Part shown: one piece after another, positions 23,758 to 39,200 of the stretch
Layout of the letters: each line of letters starts with the position of its first letter
Position numbering within the stretch: position 1 is the stretch's first letter
Source of the DNA: Strix aluco
Lineage: Eukaryota > Chordata > Aves > Strigiformes > Strigidae
Length of the DNA stretch: 64,000 nucleotides
NCBI RefSeq assembly: GCF_031877795.1
Contig: NC_133935.1
Span: 54,069,330-54,133,329 of the forward strand
Direction of reading: 5' to 3'
Made by a program: the position numbers and the translations under genes
The notes under the pieces: model-generated
What the model was told of the DNA's origin: nothing
Databases searched by the model: none
Seen by the model: only the letters and a program-made list of their open reading frames with translations

Positions 23758-24255
23758 ACAGAATCACAGAATCATCTAGGTTGGAAAAGACCTTGAAGAT
23801 CATCCAGTCCAACCATTAACCTAGCACTGACAGTTTCCAACTACACCATATCCCTCAGCGCTATGTCAACCCGACTCTTAAACACCTCCAGGGATGGGGA
23901 CTCCACCACCTCCCTGGGCAGCCCATTCCAATGCCTAACAACCCCTTCTGTAAAGAAATGCTTCCTAATATCCAGTCTAAACCTTCCCTAGAGCAATTTG
24001 AGGCCATTCCCTCTTGTCCTATTGCTTGTTACTTGGTTAAAGAGACTCATCCCCAGCTCTCTGCAACCTCCTTTCAGGTAGCTGTAGAGGGCGATGAAGT
24101 CTCCCCTCAGCCTCCTCTTCTCCAGACTAAACAACCCCAGTTCCCTCAGCCGCTCCACGTACGACATGTGCTCCAGACCCTTCACCAGCTTCGTTGCCCT
24201 TCTTTGGACATGCTCGAGTAATTCAATGTCCTTTTTGTAGTGAGGGGCCCAGAGG
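23758..24255 (-). mobile_element. 5'-truncated CR1 LINE, 3' part
   Basis: On the + strand the element reads from its 3' end: AGAATCACAGAATCATCTAGG (23760 onwards), then the typical avian CR1 tail TTGGAAAAGACCTTGAAGAT. The minus strand between 24250 and 23988 translates to the C-terminal part of CR1 ORF2 (phrases [20 protein letters not shown] and [14 protein letters not shown]). The frame then breaks at a stop near 23988, where an intact copy would continue, so the copy is dead. It is truncated at its 5' end near 24255, next to a 10-bp duplication AGAGGGTGGC. CR1 is the dominant avian LINE and supports a bird source. Confidence 0.95.
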
Positions 24256-24270
24256 GTGGCAGAGGGTGGC
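24251..24270. repeat. Exact 10-bp tandem duplication at the CR1 5' junction
   Basis: AGAGGGTGGC occurs twice in a row exactly where CR1 homology ends. It may reflect the insertion event or later slippage. Confidence 0.7.
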
Positions 24271-27200
24271 GTGTGTATGCCCAAGTTTCAGTGCCAGAAG
24301 GACCTGAAATGCCATGACGGAGCCTCCAGTCCTGTCCTCCTGGGAATGTGGATGTGCCATCTCATCTCCAGTCCAGATATGCCCAGCATCTCCTTCCTTG
24401 GCCTCTCTGGTTTCGGTCTCTTGAGTGTTAACAGTCTAAATCCCAGCCACTTTCCCATGCATGTGCTGTCTTCTTGCACAGCTGCTTTCAACTGTCATAA
24501 GGTGACTCTTTGTCAGCTCTGTCACTCTTGCTCTGACCCCAGTCACAGTTTGCCAGCTTCGCAGCAACACCACCTTTGCAACCACATGCCTGCCCAAGTC
24601 CAACTTCCACCCTTCCACATTCACTTTACCCAGGCACAGCTAGAAACATCTTCCTCTGATTTTCCTAGTCTCTGCCCAGATGGTGTCCTTATGGCCTCCA
24701 CTCTAACAACAAACCTTATTTTCTTGTTCTCTGGTCATCCCTCCAGTCCCTGCTCTCCAGCAGCCCCGCATAGACTCCTTTGGCAGCCTGGAGAAGCCCA
24801 CTGCCACACTCAGTACAGGCACCTCTTGTCCCTCCAGCCTTTGGCCGAGCACGAAGCCCTGCTGTAGAGAATGGGAGGGGCAACTTTCCTCAGGAAAAAA
24901 GATTCATTATTTTACTATGGGAAAATACCCTCTTTTCCCCGATTTTATTCTCAGATAGGCCAAATCATTCAGACTGATTGTTTTTTCCACACAGATGCAC
25001 AAAACCACCACCCTGGTGCAGTTACTCGTAATGGAAAATGTCAGGAGAAACATCTGAAGCTAGGTAACGTTTAAAAGAACAGAAACGTATTCCAGTAAGA
25101 GAACAGTCAGGTAATCCCAGTAACAGGTGGCATCATCATCCATGTTTGAAAATGTTATTTAAATTAGAAATAAGTGCTATTTTTTATTTTCATTATTAAT
25201 TACATATATTAAAAAAGGGAAAAAAGGTTTTCCAGTTGCAGATCATAAATTGATAGGTAACATACGTTGGATAGGTACTAACAATAACGTAGAAAATCAG
25301 TATGGGTCTTGGAAAGGAAGTGTAGCTTATATAACTAGCTTTTTGGTGATCTTTAAAAATCTTCTTCGCATCATCTCCAAACATCTCAGATTGCAGTAAA
25401 ATTAAATGGAGGCAAGTGAGGTGTTGTGGGTATTCCCAAATGCTCAGGAGTTATTGGACCATGGCTAACATGGTCAACCACACGTCTACTTTTTGTTAAA
25501 ATAAATACCAATTCATGAACAGCCAATATTGCTCTTTCCTGTCCACTTCAGTAAAACGATTTAACGCACTGGTAGAGTGTGTCTCAGGACTGGAGCCCAG
25601 GTCACTACACAGAACAGACAGAACAGACAGGTCTCATGAGAGGCGACATGGTCTGGGAGCTGCCCCCTCAGTACCTCACCCTGACTGCAGTGGTGTCACC
25701 TGGAGGCCCTGCTTGAACCCTTGGCCTTGGACGTTGAATAAAACTGGTGATGTGCAGGCGCTTCCACTGTGGGCAGAACACAGGGAGTGGCTGAGGAAAA
25801 AGCAGAGGAAAACAAGACAGCAGTCAAAAAAGATGCAGCAGAGCTGCAACTTTGTGGCAACGTGGAGAGCAGCCACAGAAAGCATGAACAGAGTTTCACT
25901 CTGTGTCCATCAGTAAACGGAAGCAACCAGAAGAGAGACCTTCAGAAGACAGGTTTGAAAATAGCTGCCACTAAAATATTTGCACTGCTCTTTTAACACA
26001 ATCAGGGAAGCATCAGCTGTGAAACCAATGCTCTGCAAGGATTACTGGGCTTGAAATGAAAATGGCATATGAGGGATGTGTTTTTCTGGGGAACAAGTGA
26101 GGAAGTTCCTAAGAATACCAGCTGCAGGAAACCAAGCTGTCACAAGAAGCTGCTGAAGAGTTACCAGAGGCCAGTGCTGGGTGCAGGTATTTCCTGCCAA
26201 GGAGCAGTGCCAGGAGCAGCGAGCCTGCCGCATACACTGGCCTGCCTGCGGAGATTGAGCCAAAATGTCTTGACTGCAGGAAATGATGAAATCAGCACTA
26301 ACACTGATCAACTGCCTGTGGGGACCATCTGTAGCCTCCTGCCATCACCCAGCTCAGAGGGGCTGCAGGCTTCCCAATTGTGTGGGATTTTGGCACTTGT
26401 CCTCTTCCCAGAGATCAGACGGGTATCTCACCTTCCTGCAATGACATTTCCAAGCACAAATAAGACTTAAGTTCTTGTAATCAGATTATTAAAACCACGG
26501 CTGTCCTAGAAAACATTCTGAAGTAAATGATTAATGCTTGATGTAATAATGGTTTGGGGTGACTCTGTGTTTGTGTGTACACGCTGGGAATAGAGGGTAC
26601 AAGGGCTCTTCCAATCTACTTGGACTTATCTGGAAAGACAATAAAAAGTCAAATGGGGAAGGGAAGTTCACAAGTCCCTCTTCTAGTAAACTAGACAAGA
26701 ACCAATATTGATTCCCACACCTACATTATTTTTCTTGGTTCCAGAAAGGTCCAGGATTCTCCAAATTCCTCTTGCATATCGTACTTTTGAAACCTGTACT
26801 TACTCTGGTAGCTGCAGCAAGCTGGCCTTTAAATCTTCATTTCTTCTGCGAGAGCATTCATTTCAGGTATGGCACATCTCACATACCTGGCTCCTTCAGA
26901 TCTTAAACAGTCAAATTCAACACCAAATTGATTATAAGGTACAAATGCAGCAGCCTTTCCCTTCCCAGGACCCGGCTCCAAACTCTGCAGTGAGCTCCTC
27001 TAAACTATCAAAGAAAATAGAAGCCATGTCACCAGCCAGGTCACACTAGCATATGAGCTGTGTTTCAAAACTGAGTCAGTAGTTTAACATAAAACGAATG
27101 GTTCTGGTTTTTTGCTGCCACAGATTTCCAGCCATCGTGGTAGATCAAAGGCAGCACTTCACTACTCCTGCACTTAAGAGAGCCAGTTTCCATCTTGTGG

Positions 27201-30200
27201 TCAAATTTCTCAACCCATTTAAACAATCCGTATCTTGGATCAACACACTGCTTATCTCCGAGTCCCAGTGGAGAAGTCCTATGACGGTTATTACGTCTGA
27301 GCATGGCTAACTGCTAGAATATCCATCTGTCCTCCCCTGCAAATTTTAGTTTGGCAGGGAACAGCAGTCATATTCTCTTCTGCATTTTCTAGCAGCAACT
27401 TGACCAAAGCTAAACCTCTGAAGTACTTCCTTTCTTACTAGCATATGGCTAAGTGTGGGAAAGAATCAGATCCTATCTTTGTCATCCAGAAACTTTGAAG
27501 AACCATGAAATCCTTCTGAAAAAGGCATCAACAACTACTTGGAGTAACTACTCTGATTGCCTTATTATTTTTATCAATACTGAGAAAACTTAAATATATG
27601 GAACCTAAAGTACTTCTACAGATCTTTTTGTTTGTCAGTTCTGCTGTTACCTGAGTCGAGTTGCCTGTGTGATTTAGAATTTTCCCTTGCTGAAGTGACT
27701 AGACATGGTGCTTTCCCTGTCTGTGCACAGTGAGTATTATACATAGTCAAAACAGAGATAAAACTACAGAAGTTCCTCTGCAAGATCTTTCCTGCTTTCA
27801 TTTCTTTCATTCTTCTTTAGACTAATGCATTGTAGCTTTCCCTTCTCTCCTCCACCACAGACATCCAAACCCATTCATTTTTCAAACTCTCACAAGTTTT
27901 TGCAAACTTCTTAGGACTTCTTTTTTTCCACAAAGAAATGTCTTTGCTTTTCATTTGTTTTGTAGAGTTTCCCACATGATCTGCTCAGTGACTGTAAAGA
28001 TGAACTGATTTCAAAGAGGAAGTACATAGGTCATTTTCACCCAGTCTAGAAAATAGTCTACAACACCATTTTACGGTGGGATTTTATAAAAGTATAAAAG
28101 AGAGCGAATTTTTTAAAGACTCAGTGATAAAGAAACAGTGAGAAATATTGCAATATAATGGCAGTGAGTATGACAGCCAACTGATGGATTAATGTTACTA
28201 AACTATGGTTCATCTTCAACACTGGAGAGGATAACTCAAAACGTAACTGCACAAAGTTTTTTCTGCATCCTACCATTGCAGCTCGGGTGTGCTTACCTGC
28301 TACCCTGCACACTGATCTGTGTGCAAATCTTCAGGGTTTATGCCTTTTTCTTTTAGCCAGTATTATGTCCATGAGCCCACTCACCCTGCAGCCTCCTGGG
28401 GAGCTGGCAGATGCAGAAAGATGCCACAGGCGTGAAGGGGTGGGCAGGCTGCTGAACTGGCTGCACTGCCCAAAAAGGAGAGGTGACCAAGACAAAAACT
28501 CGAGTGTGTGCTAACAAAAGGGATGCTTGATCAAAGGTGCCTGCCTCATGCTGCCTGAAGGGTGGAAGTGAGAGCTGCCACCAGGCAGTTATCCCGTACA
28601 GGGAAAGGAGACACTACTGTCAGTGAAGCGCCCATCAGAGTGGGGGCTGTCAGCCCCTGAGGTCTTCTTCTCACCCTCCCCAGCATGCTCTCAAGCAGGT
28701 TGGTGTCACCCAGGGCTCCCACAAGCATGAGTGAAGTCACAGGCAGACTGCTTTTTCAGAGTTGACAATGAAGAAACACGAGGAAAAAGAGGCCTGGAGA
28801 GGAACAGAAAAAGAGAATAATTTCATGACTGTGAAGAAGAGAGAAAGTAGACCCACTGATAAACCAGAAGGGAGATGAGAAGAATGTCTGTGCAAAACAT
28901 CAGAAATCCCAAAGTGATTTCATGGTTATTTGTTTGCCTCCTTGCTTTCCCTGAACAGGAAGGGAGGAAGGACGTGGTGGAAATAATCCTGGATAAGGTA
29001 CATATAACAGAATGTGTGAAGAACTGAACATAAGCCAGCCCAGCCTGCAAAGCAGCTCAATTAATAAATATTCATAATCATTTGAAATTGTTCTGAAATC
29101 ATGTGACAAAAGGTTGGAGATATTTGTACATGTTGACAGTCTCCAAGAGAAACCTGAGTCATTACTCAACTCTTGTTACTTAGTGCCCACAAGGCTATCT
29201 TCTATCCCACTGGCACATTAACATAAGTAATAAAATAAATCACTATAAGCTGGAACCTTTTTCTGCTGACTGTGAACAATTACTAGCATTTATATACCCA
29301 GTGTAATCAAGGTGATAGATCATCCAAGTAGCATGGAGGTCCAGATCACCATCTGAACATGGATTTTTAGAGTGGATAACCATTAGAAATAAGCCAAAAA
29401 GGAATGAGTAAGTTTTTTCAGACTTCACTTGTTTCTGACTCTTAGCCAGAAATACATAAACCTTTCCCTGTCCTGGTTTTCAAGCTGACAGGGAGCAAAC
29501 TCATCCTGGAAAACAAAGGAGTGCTGGCTCCCAGCATGGTAAATCGTCCCAGGACAGCCAAGAACTGGTGAGCAGCAATGGCTGGTGTAGCAGCCATGGC
29601 CCATGCAACAGCCCTTAAAGGCAAACTGCAGGCAGATCACTTCTCCTTCTTCTAAACAGTCACAGATCAAATGCACAGGCATGGGTGTGCCCCCTCCAGA
29701 AAAATATTCTCTTTTGTTATGGAAAACTTTTGCAGTGATGAGTTTTGGTGCTACAAATATAAGATGTAAAACTTATTCATTCCCTAGGAAAATGGTCAGC
29801 CTGCTCCATAGCCTTCAGGGACCCCAGGATTGTCACTCTATACCAAAGTGTGCGATGTTGCATGCTTTTCTACTCACAGTCAATTAAAATATTCTGAAAC
29901 ACAATGATCATTTAAAAATTGCAAAGTCACAAACAAGATTCTGACCTTGAGTTAGTAACCACTTCCTGAAAATAAATCAGCAGAAAACAGTAGGTTTGGT
30001 GCAATTTTCCAGGAACCAGATAGGAAGGAAAAGAGGGTAAGCATTTTCTTCTGGCCAAGAGATTGATGGCGATATTCACATCTAAAGGGAGGAATTTGCC
30101 TTGACTCATAGGAAATGTCTTTGTTCTTGGGGATTTAAAAACAGCCTTTGTGGAACAAAATAGATGGCCTGAACTAAGCCTGTGTTTCAGGGAAGGATAA

Positions 30201-33200
30201 CTTTGCTTATTGAATAACAAGGTGAAGAAGTATTTTAATGGAATGTGAGGGCATTTTCATTTTTCTTTATAGCTGACTGCACCAAAGGCAGATGACAGTG
30301 ATGAATTATTTTAAAAAGCATAGCAACACAGAAATTAAAAGATGTTTGGATTTTGAATAATTAGTTTGGGTTATGTTGCTGTTGTCAAGCTGTTCATTTA
30401 TCTAGAAGACACAAAAATAGATAAATTATTCGCTCTGAGAAGATTTCAGTCTTAACAGTGGCGATCTCATGTAATGTTGCTACTAGCTGTCACATATTTA
30501 CCCCAGCTCATTTGTTTTAAACCTACCACAAAGTTACAAGAATTAATTGAGGCAAACAGAGCTGCAAATCCCCTCCAAAACCCAGTGAAAGTGTTCACTC
30601 ATCTTCTAAGCAACTCTTCTATGCAGAAGAGTGGCCAGGTCTTACTAAAACCATCTTAAAACCTGACAGCATCGTTATTACAGCCCCAGGGTTGTGTTTT
30701 TTGCTGGAACACAAGCACAATGATGGCACTGGAGGTCACCAGCAGCCTTGCCTGAACTTAAAGGCAACGTTTTGCATTCACTACACTGTTCTTGGGGCTC
30801 TGGGGATCCAAATTAAGTATATGTTTTGAGCAGCTCAAATGGTCCCACTAACTTTAACGTTTATTTTAAAGTAGTTTTGGATTCTAGACTAAAATAAGTT
30901 ATTTTTGTACTCAAGTCCTCCTATACAAAATTAATTTGGAAACTGAAAAAAGAAAATGGAGCTCAAACTTTGCACTGAAGCAAGCAAGTAACTCAGACAT
31001 GTGCTGAGAAAGGCAACAGGGAAAAGCTCCGTGATATGAGAAGAGTTACCCCAATTCCCGGGCCTGCTGCTCATACCTAATCCTATTACAAATCGTGCCT
31101 GGATCATTACCAAAACTGTTCTCTTGATATTTTCCATTTCAAGGCTGAAATGCCTGTGTGTGTTTCACAGCATCGGGCATGGCAGTTGGAAGAGAGGGCA
31201 TGGAGTTGGCATGGCCAGGTAGGACAATTGTGGTAAAACAAGCTGAGCTTCTGGAACGCATTTACCAAGTAGTTGGTCTTTGAACAAACCATCTTTTCAG
31301 TTTTATGGGCTCTTACAAATATTCCCACACATTGCTCCAGCTGTACCAGTTACGAAATTTCTCACAGATGCCCTTTCATGGGAAATGCTTCAAGGAACTC
31401 TCAGATAATGGACCTGAAGATATTTCAGGGAAGACATGACCACTTCTGGAAGGAGACTTCTCAGCAGGGGAATTAGAAAGATGAAGAGAACTGCCTCAAC
31501 GTGGCTGCTCTGTGAATATGTTATTTAAACACCGGTGTCACCCTGCAGCCACTGCCATGCTGTGCAGGCGCCCACACACAAAATGGCCACCGAGCAGGTG
31601 GGCAGCAGCCATGCTGCATGTGCAGGGGCTTCCTTGAGCCCCTCACACCAGCTGGCAAAGACACCACTATCCGTTGGGTGAGGTCATAGGACAGCACACA
31701 GAACATTATTGCTGTGTTTCCTTCCCGCTGACTAATTATTGGCCAATCTGATATCTCAGAAAAAATTAGGACAATTCCTGCCTGATGCTGTTAAGTAGCC
31801 GAGTTACAAAAAAACCACCATATCCTTTAAATTCACTTTTCATTCTCCTTGTTACAAACATTTTTTCATTCTGCTGTGATATAAGACCTTTTAGCGTTAT
31901 TTTCTGTCTGTTAAGTTTCCTGTGTAGGAGGCACCATCCTGACGCACTGTATTAATCCTTAAAGAGGATCAAACAAAAAAAAAGGTAAAAATACTCAAAT
32001 TTCAGAGTTATTAGAATCTTCTTGAGGATTATTTTCGTGTTTTCCATTTCCTGTCAGAATTTGATTTTGCAAATGAAGTTGACATATTCAAGACCTGATC
32101 ACATCTTGCTATTAGTTTTATATTTAGACTTATGAGCATGATTTAGATTTAGTTTGGGATTATCAGAACTTCAGCAGCTGCTCATTTCTTTAACTCTGGG
32201 CTCTGAAAAATGCTCTGCAGGGAAAGTGTATCTGAGGACAACACCACGATAGATCAATAAGAGCATTATATGTCATAACACATTTCTATTAAAGATAAAG
32301 CACTTTCCGCTTCTCTGAAAGGTGTACACCTATCTCCTGGAACAGCAAAAAAGAAAAGAGACAAAACTGTATATCCCAAACCAAATGCATACCAAAACTG
32401 ACGTGGAAAACAGAAATAAACTAAAGAATTTTCAATTTGGACATCAAAAAACTAACACTGAAATCTTTCTATACACCTTAAACAGGACTGCAGAAAAACT
32501 GCAATGTAGCAGAGGAAATTATATTCTCAGAAAAGTCCATTATAAACCTTGGAGTGTCCCATAAGAATCATGATTTAGTTATGTTACTTCCCTCCATGAA
32601 CTTTGTCACAAGAATATATTATCATCTCCTTCACTTGCTGTAAAATGAAAAATGAGAATATGCTACCATATATATATCAAAGTCAGTTGTATTCAGTGAA
32701 TATTTGTATCAAAAAGCATAGCATTATTGTAGCCAAAAAGGCATAAGAACATACACAAAACAAGTTTTGTAGGTAGAGATTATAAATTTTACTAGATGAA
32801 CTGATCTAATATTAAAAAAAAAAACAGCAAACAAACAACTAAAAAAAAATGCTTGCAGGAACACAAGCTCTTGTGCAGGCCTGAAATAGAAGCAGCAAAC
32901 ATAAGTTTGTTATGAAACTAAGTTTCATTGCACATCACAGTCTGCTCCTTTCCGACCCTCACGTCAGGCAGGTGACGCATTACCCCTCCTCACACTTCAG
33001 GGGATAAATTTATCAAACCTCTCCACTTTGTTGCGCAAGTACCAGCTGCCTTTTCTTTCAGGTGGCCTAACTTACACACATCTAGTTTGGCTTAGAGCAG
33101 CTTCCCTCCACTTCTGCCAAGTTTTGAAGTTTGCTTCTACATCTTACCTGAAGAAGGCTGTGCCTGCTCAAAAGTTTGATTAACTCAGTGTACAGACCTC

Positions 33201-36200
33201 GGCTTGCTGGCGTCTGTTAGTGTACTCCATCTGCATGACTGTGTCCCAGGTCATTGCCATCCCACATGATGTGCTAACACAGAATAGTCCAAATGACTAG
33301 AATCCAGAGGGCAAGTTTACTGCAGCAGCATGACAACGATATGACCTGTGTAATGTTATTAATAGCCTCCTGTCACTGACATAAGAGAAAATAAACACTT
33401 TCACAGTAAGAAATAATTTATTCGGAAAAATGATATGCTTGTGAACAAAATATGAGTGAATTCTGTATGACACTGTATTTTTAGACTGGATAAATGCAGC
33501 AGGGGTGGTAATTTTTATTACTAGCCAAATACTTTCCAAGAGCAGTTCAACACTAGATTGGAAAGTTATTTTTAAAAGTTTTATTCCACTCCCCAAATGA
33601 GGAATGTGGACTCCAAAACTCTGAGAGAGCACGCAAATAAATGTCCATACTCAAACATCCCTGAATGGACCACCCAGGTTTTGCATATCGTCACCGAGAT
33701 GAGGAAGGGTGCAGTGTGTGCTTGCTGTCCCTGTGTCCCATCAGGCATACCGGGGAGCAGTCTGGATCAGCTTTGCGTATCCAGTGCACCGGGCAAGGCA
33801 GGTGAGCTGGCAGTGGGGTATTTTAATTAGCAAAGTGTTACGCACCGAAGCTAGTGGAAAGAGAAAGTTTTGTCTGTCCTTAATGACATAGGCGCTCCAC
33901 CCTTTCCACGACGTAACATGTTATCTATGATATAACCTAGCCTTGATAAAGGGAAAAAAAGGTAAGGAAAAAGGCAGGGGAAAAAACCCATGAATTTTAA
34001 TCTGGAACTTTTCCAAACACGAGATTAAAATTATGAGGAAAAATCCCTCCATTTTTAGAAGTCCCAATGCAACACTGTTGCATGCAAAAGGCCTGAAGAA
34101 GGCAGCCTTTGGTTGTGTTGCCATCTTCTTCGCATTACACAGCTCATCAACTTTGTTGTCACAGCATTTTCAGGCAATTGATTACCTGGTTAGGAAACAC
34201 AACTTAATGAGTCATGAGCAGCAGTGTTTGTTGTGAGTGGCACATGTTTGTTTAATCCACATGAGAAATTAAATGAAAAGCATCAGTAGCCATTTCAAAC
34301 TAGCTGAACGTCAGAGAAAAGTAAATAGCTTTATATATGTAATACTACACGCTGGCACCAATCCCTCCTCCTGCATGAAAACCAAAAGGCAAACAAGGAG
34401 CAAGTGAATGCTTGAGCCCACAGAGGCTGCATACATCGCCAGCAACAGCTAGCCGTGAAATTGAAAGCAAATATTTGCTCTGCTTAAAAAATGCTCAGAT
34501 TGTAATAATTGCATAGCACTGTAAGCTTCAAGAGCTTCTTGATCGTTTATGGACACTGCCTCTTTGCTTGCTGAATATTTACTGTGAGTGGGGTGAGGTT
34601 TCCAGTAATTCGCTATCAGTCACTCCCCTGGTTAAACCCAGAACATTTTCAAACAGAATTATGCAAGTGAAACAAGTTCTGATATACCGTATTTCTGGTT
34701 TCCTAGTTCCCTGTAGCACATGCTGCTGGTTTTGTTTGGGTTTTTCACACTGCAGGCAGTGGGCATGCCCCAAAGTCTGATTGCTCTTTCATTTAAGATC
34801 CTGATTTGGGTTTCTTAAAACCACAATCAAAATCTTCACAATTCTTATGCCAGGTGTGCTCCAAGCATTAGCTGGTTGAGGGGGAGCTGTGGGCCTGGAT
34901 TTGTCCTGTCTCAGCCAAGAGAAGAGGAGGGGAGGCTATGGCTGAGCTCAGCTACTTTCTGGCTGTTGTCGCTGGCGGATCTGCCACTCGACGCCCGGGT
35001 TTTTCACACCTCTCATCTTTGCACTAAATCATAAACTTTAGTGCAAAAAACATAGAGTGCAAAAACCAAGAAAAATTGCAGAACTGTTTCACTTACCTGG
35101 GACGCAAGCATAAATGTGGTTTTATAATCCAGAGAGCCATGTAGCTCTTATAGGGCTGCGCTTCCTGCTGCAGGGCGCTGGGCAAGCTCCAGTGCTCCTT
35201 CCAGGCTGCTATATGAAATGTCCTTTCTCATTCTTACTGGAGGTTTGCATTACCTGCTCCTTCCCCTGTATTTTCAGGCAGCCCTCACCAAGTCTGGCAA
35301 CACTGAGACCCTGCTCTGGTCTCCATCACCCTGGTCCTGCCCCTGCCACCTCCAGTGTTGGTGTGCACCCCACTGAGGCTGTCTGGGTCCCAGAAAGGGA
35401 CCTGTTCTGCTGAAAGGAAACAGCATCACAGTGGGGACTCTTGAGCACCCAGTCTGGGGAAGGGACAAGAAGGGGTGGGAGAAGAAGTCCCTTGTCCAGC
35501 AGTGGGAAGTTGGGTCCCAGACAAGTTCCTGTAGACAACTTGTGTGTTAAAAATGCTAGTGCAGGCTTTGGGGCAGCAAAGTAGCCTGTTCACCACCTGC
35601 CTGTTTCTGCCTCATAACAGGCCCCTCTGGGAACTGATCTGAGCTCAAGTCTTGGAAGGGTGTTGTTCTTAACCTGGACACATGCCTCAGCCTAACTCAA
35701 AGCAAAAGAGATGTCTGTGAAACCACAGCCTACGACGGAGGCGTGCTCCTCCCTGGACTGCTCCTTCCCCCTGGACCCTTGTAACTTCTAAGCAATTATT
35801 TACATCACTACACCCTGGACTCTTCATTATGGACCAAATTTGGGAAAGTGTTTCAGCCCAGCATTTATTTTATGTACCTGTCTGTCTTCATTGACTTCAG
35901 CAAGCTTCCAGTCAGCCCTAACACTGCCTGAGATTGCCAAAGCCATGACTTTCCGCAGCCCCCGCACACAGGGAGTGAATCAGGGTGATGGACTGTGAAA
36001 CCGACACTGTGACTCTCTGAAAACAGCATTTTTAGATTTTCTTTTAGAAAAACATCCACAACCTGAACCAGGTAGCATTTGTGATCAGGATTAATATTTC
36101 ATTTACAAAATGCACTTACTCCTTCCTTTTACAACTGCATTAGGCCATGACGGTAACAGTAAAAACATATAGGGTCAGACAGCTTCGCATATGCTGCTCC

Positions 36201-39200
36201 ATAACAACATTTCCCATGCAAATTCAGTACTTGGGTGCACAAAATTTGCAGGATCAGGTTATGATTTGCTGCCAAGGAAAGGCTTTAGGAATATAGCATT
36301 TTCTAATGGCCATTTTGGACTAAGAACAATCTAACAAACTACAGTCAAGTTCATGCATCAAATACAAGTTCTAAACCCATTTGCAGGGTTTTTAAAAATT
36401 AATTTATTATAAGAGATACAGTAGACATCTGCTAACATAAAATATACACCATATATGTGTGTAAATTTTAGCTATAAAATAATAATATATATAAATTTAT
36501 ATATACTACATATTGTAATATATCTTCTGCCTTCTGGTTACCCAGAGCTTTATACACCAGGTCTACTGGTAAGGCATTGCTCTCTGATCTTGCAATAATT
36601 TTTTCTACTATCCCTTACCTCAGGATACTTTCTTTTAAACCAACTTTTAGACTTTTACATGGGACTTAGAAATTTTATTGTACTTTCCCTCTGATGCAGC
36701 TTTGTTAAAATGTTACCTGTTTTCTTCATCTTCTGACTAAGCAGTGTGAAACAGATGGAAAAACAGGAGGGACTTGTAGATGAGAAAGCAGTGGGAATCA
36801 GAACTATGGAATTCCTTTTCAGTGTGAAGAGCCTCTACCAATGTTTGAGTTGTGTATGTTCCACTGATAATCATTATCTTGTTTGATGTAAGATGTACAC
36901 CATTAGTTGTATACATTGCTAAGTGAACAGCATCTTCCACTGACTCCCATTTACCAGAAGAGGCTGTAGGACAAGGCAGGTGGTGTTCACTCAGATGTTC
37001 AACTTCTGGTCACACTGAGCATCCCAGATAGGATGCTATAGAGATGTAAGCCCAGATAGGAGAGGGATGTAAGCCCACAATTCTGCAACGCATTTTAGGT
37101 GGGCAAATATACAGCTGCTAGAAGACAATAAAACAGATGCTGGTAGGGAGCAGGTTCAGCTTTACACCTCCAAAGATGTCAGGAGCTGGCATGAAGGCAG
37201 ACCTACCTCTGTAGAGGCAAATACTGATAATTAAGGCAGACACATAAAGTCTTTTAAGATGTCTTTTTTCTTGTAATACTGTGCTCCTATCGTTAATATG
37301 ACCTCACAGAATTTCCTGGCTATTGTACAAAGAGAGGGGATCTGCTCTGGGAAAGAAAATTTGCAGGTGCTGTGTCCAAGCTGGAGGTTGTGAGCAGTCT
37401 CATTTTGTACCCAAATTCTATAGCACCAGGTCCTGCATGGAAGAATCTTCCATTCTGAAGAAATGTAACAAAAGGCCTTTTGCTTGTAGGAGCCCCTCAA
37501 GGACATTAAAGGAAAGAGTAGCTAGTCTTGAACTAGCTAGTCTTGCTCCACCATTTGTCAGGAATCCTAAATAAATAACATATTCTTTCATTTTTCCTAC
37601 AAGATTTCAATCGGCAATGGGACTAATACTTGCCCCTTGCAGCAAAATACGAGGAGATTCTGAGATGAAAAACACTGTGTAAGTTCAAAGTACTTATCAT
37701 AATCAATAATTTTACAATATGATAGACTCCTTGCTTCAATCAAGTGCACTTAAAAAAAAAATTATATGCTCTAAAGATAATTTCCCAAAGACTGTCCTTG
37801 AAATCAGAGGATTCAGATATGAAGTACTTAACTAGATTGCAGGAATGCATGCCATTTCTAGTCCTGTAATTAGGCAACAGAGCAGATCTAATCACTTCAT
37901 TACTGTAATGACAGCTGCTATATGAAACCCAAAACCAGAGAGAGAAATAGGTTACCGCACAGATACCTCAAAATGTTTTTAAGCACAACTGCTAGTAGAG
38001 CTGTATACTTTGATATTTTTGTCTGCTATTTGCCTTTTTTCCTTATTTGCAGCTTGAGCTCAATAGCATGTCAGGGAGGTGTGACTGGCATTGACCAGCT
38101 CGGTGCTGCAAGGGAGGCTTGGGGGAAGCAGCCACACCAGCAGTGCTGGAGACTTCCCTGTCTCAAGCAGATCAGGAAGTTTTGCTATATTTATAACATG
38201 AAGTTCCGGTTAGCTTAATTTTATCGGCTTAATGTTTTTTCTACAGAACTTGACTCCACCATAAACACATTATTAAATGCAGGCACATTTAATAACCACT
38301 GAACAAGCATGCACAGAGCACTGCTTTGGCCTACAGCACCGTCACAATCTCTAGGGAAGGACTTACATGGAATACATGATACCCAAAGCCTTGTAAATTA
38401 TGGATTAAATTTTGCTTCCACTGATTTCACTTAGGTTTAATGAAAATGGGATTTGTTTGCATTTTAAAGAATTGCAAAAGCTAATGTAAATACCAGAGGA
38501 ACAATGGGATGGGTACTGGGCACCACATGAGGCACTTGCCTGGTCTTACAGATGTCTTAACAACCTCAGCTTTTAAATAAGCTTACTATTTCTGCTGTAC
38601 TTCAGCCATATTTCCTGACATGCCCTTGGGCACGTCATAGCTTTATTTTGGTTTATTCTTAGCTATCAAAATATTTTCAAAGGACTTAATTAAAAAACCC
38701 TAGTCCTCTACTCTTTACTATGAGTTTCTCGAGTGTAAAGCTAATCTATACTGGTTGGTTTTTTACAGTGGTGATTTTAAAGAGTTCATCATTTTACCAC
38801 CATATGGAAAGGCTTATGTCATCTGTCATCTTATTAGATAGGAATTGTCAAAAATAAGAATTTGCCCTTTTTTTTTCAACTTCACTCACTTCATTATGTT
38901 TGATGGTCCCACAACTTACTCCAGAATATGTTATTGTTGGATTACAATAAGGTCAGTATGTGCAACATGGATACTTACAGGCTAGCATCTGATTTCATAT
39001 ATAGACAGGTAAATGAGCATTCTGATTTCCAGACATAGTGAGTTCCCTCAGCTCCCATAGATTTAAACAAGAGTGAGAGATGCTCAGCAACTTTGAATGC
39101 TTCTAATTAGTGATAGGGATTTAGATATATAATATTTGGCATCCGATTTCTGAATTAAAGTTTATATTCTTTTCTTTTATATACGTATCTTCTAATCTAT

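Noticed and set aside
23988-24284. 98-codon minus-strand frame as a host gene
   Set aside because: It is the C-terminal part of CR1 ORF2, already covered by the mobile element.
24256-24867. 203-codon open frame next to the CR1
   Set aside because: Starts at the CR1 junction, composition is pyrimidine-driven (Ser/Pro/His/Leu-rich), no family recognised. Most likely chance.
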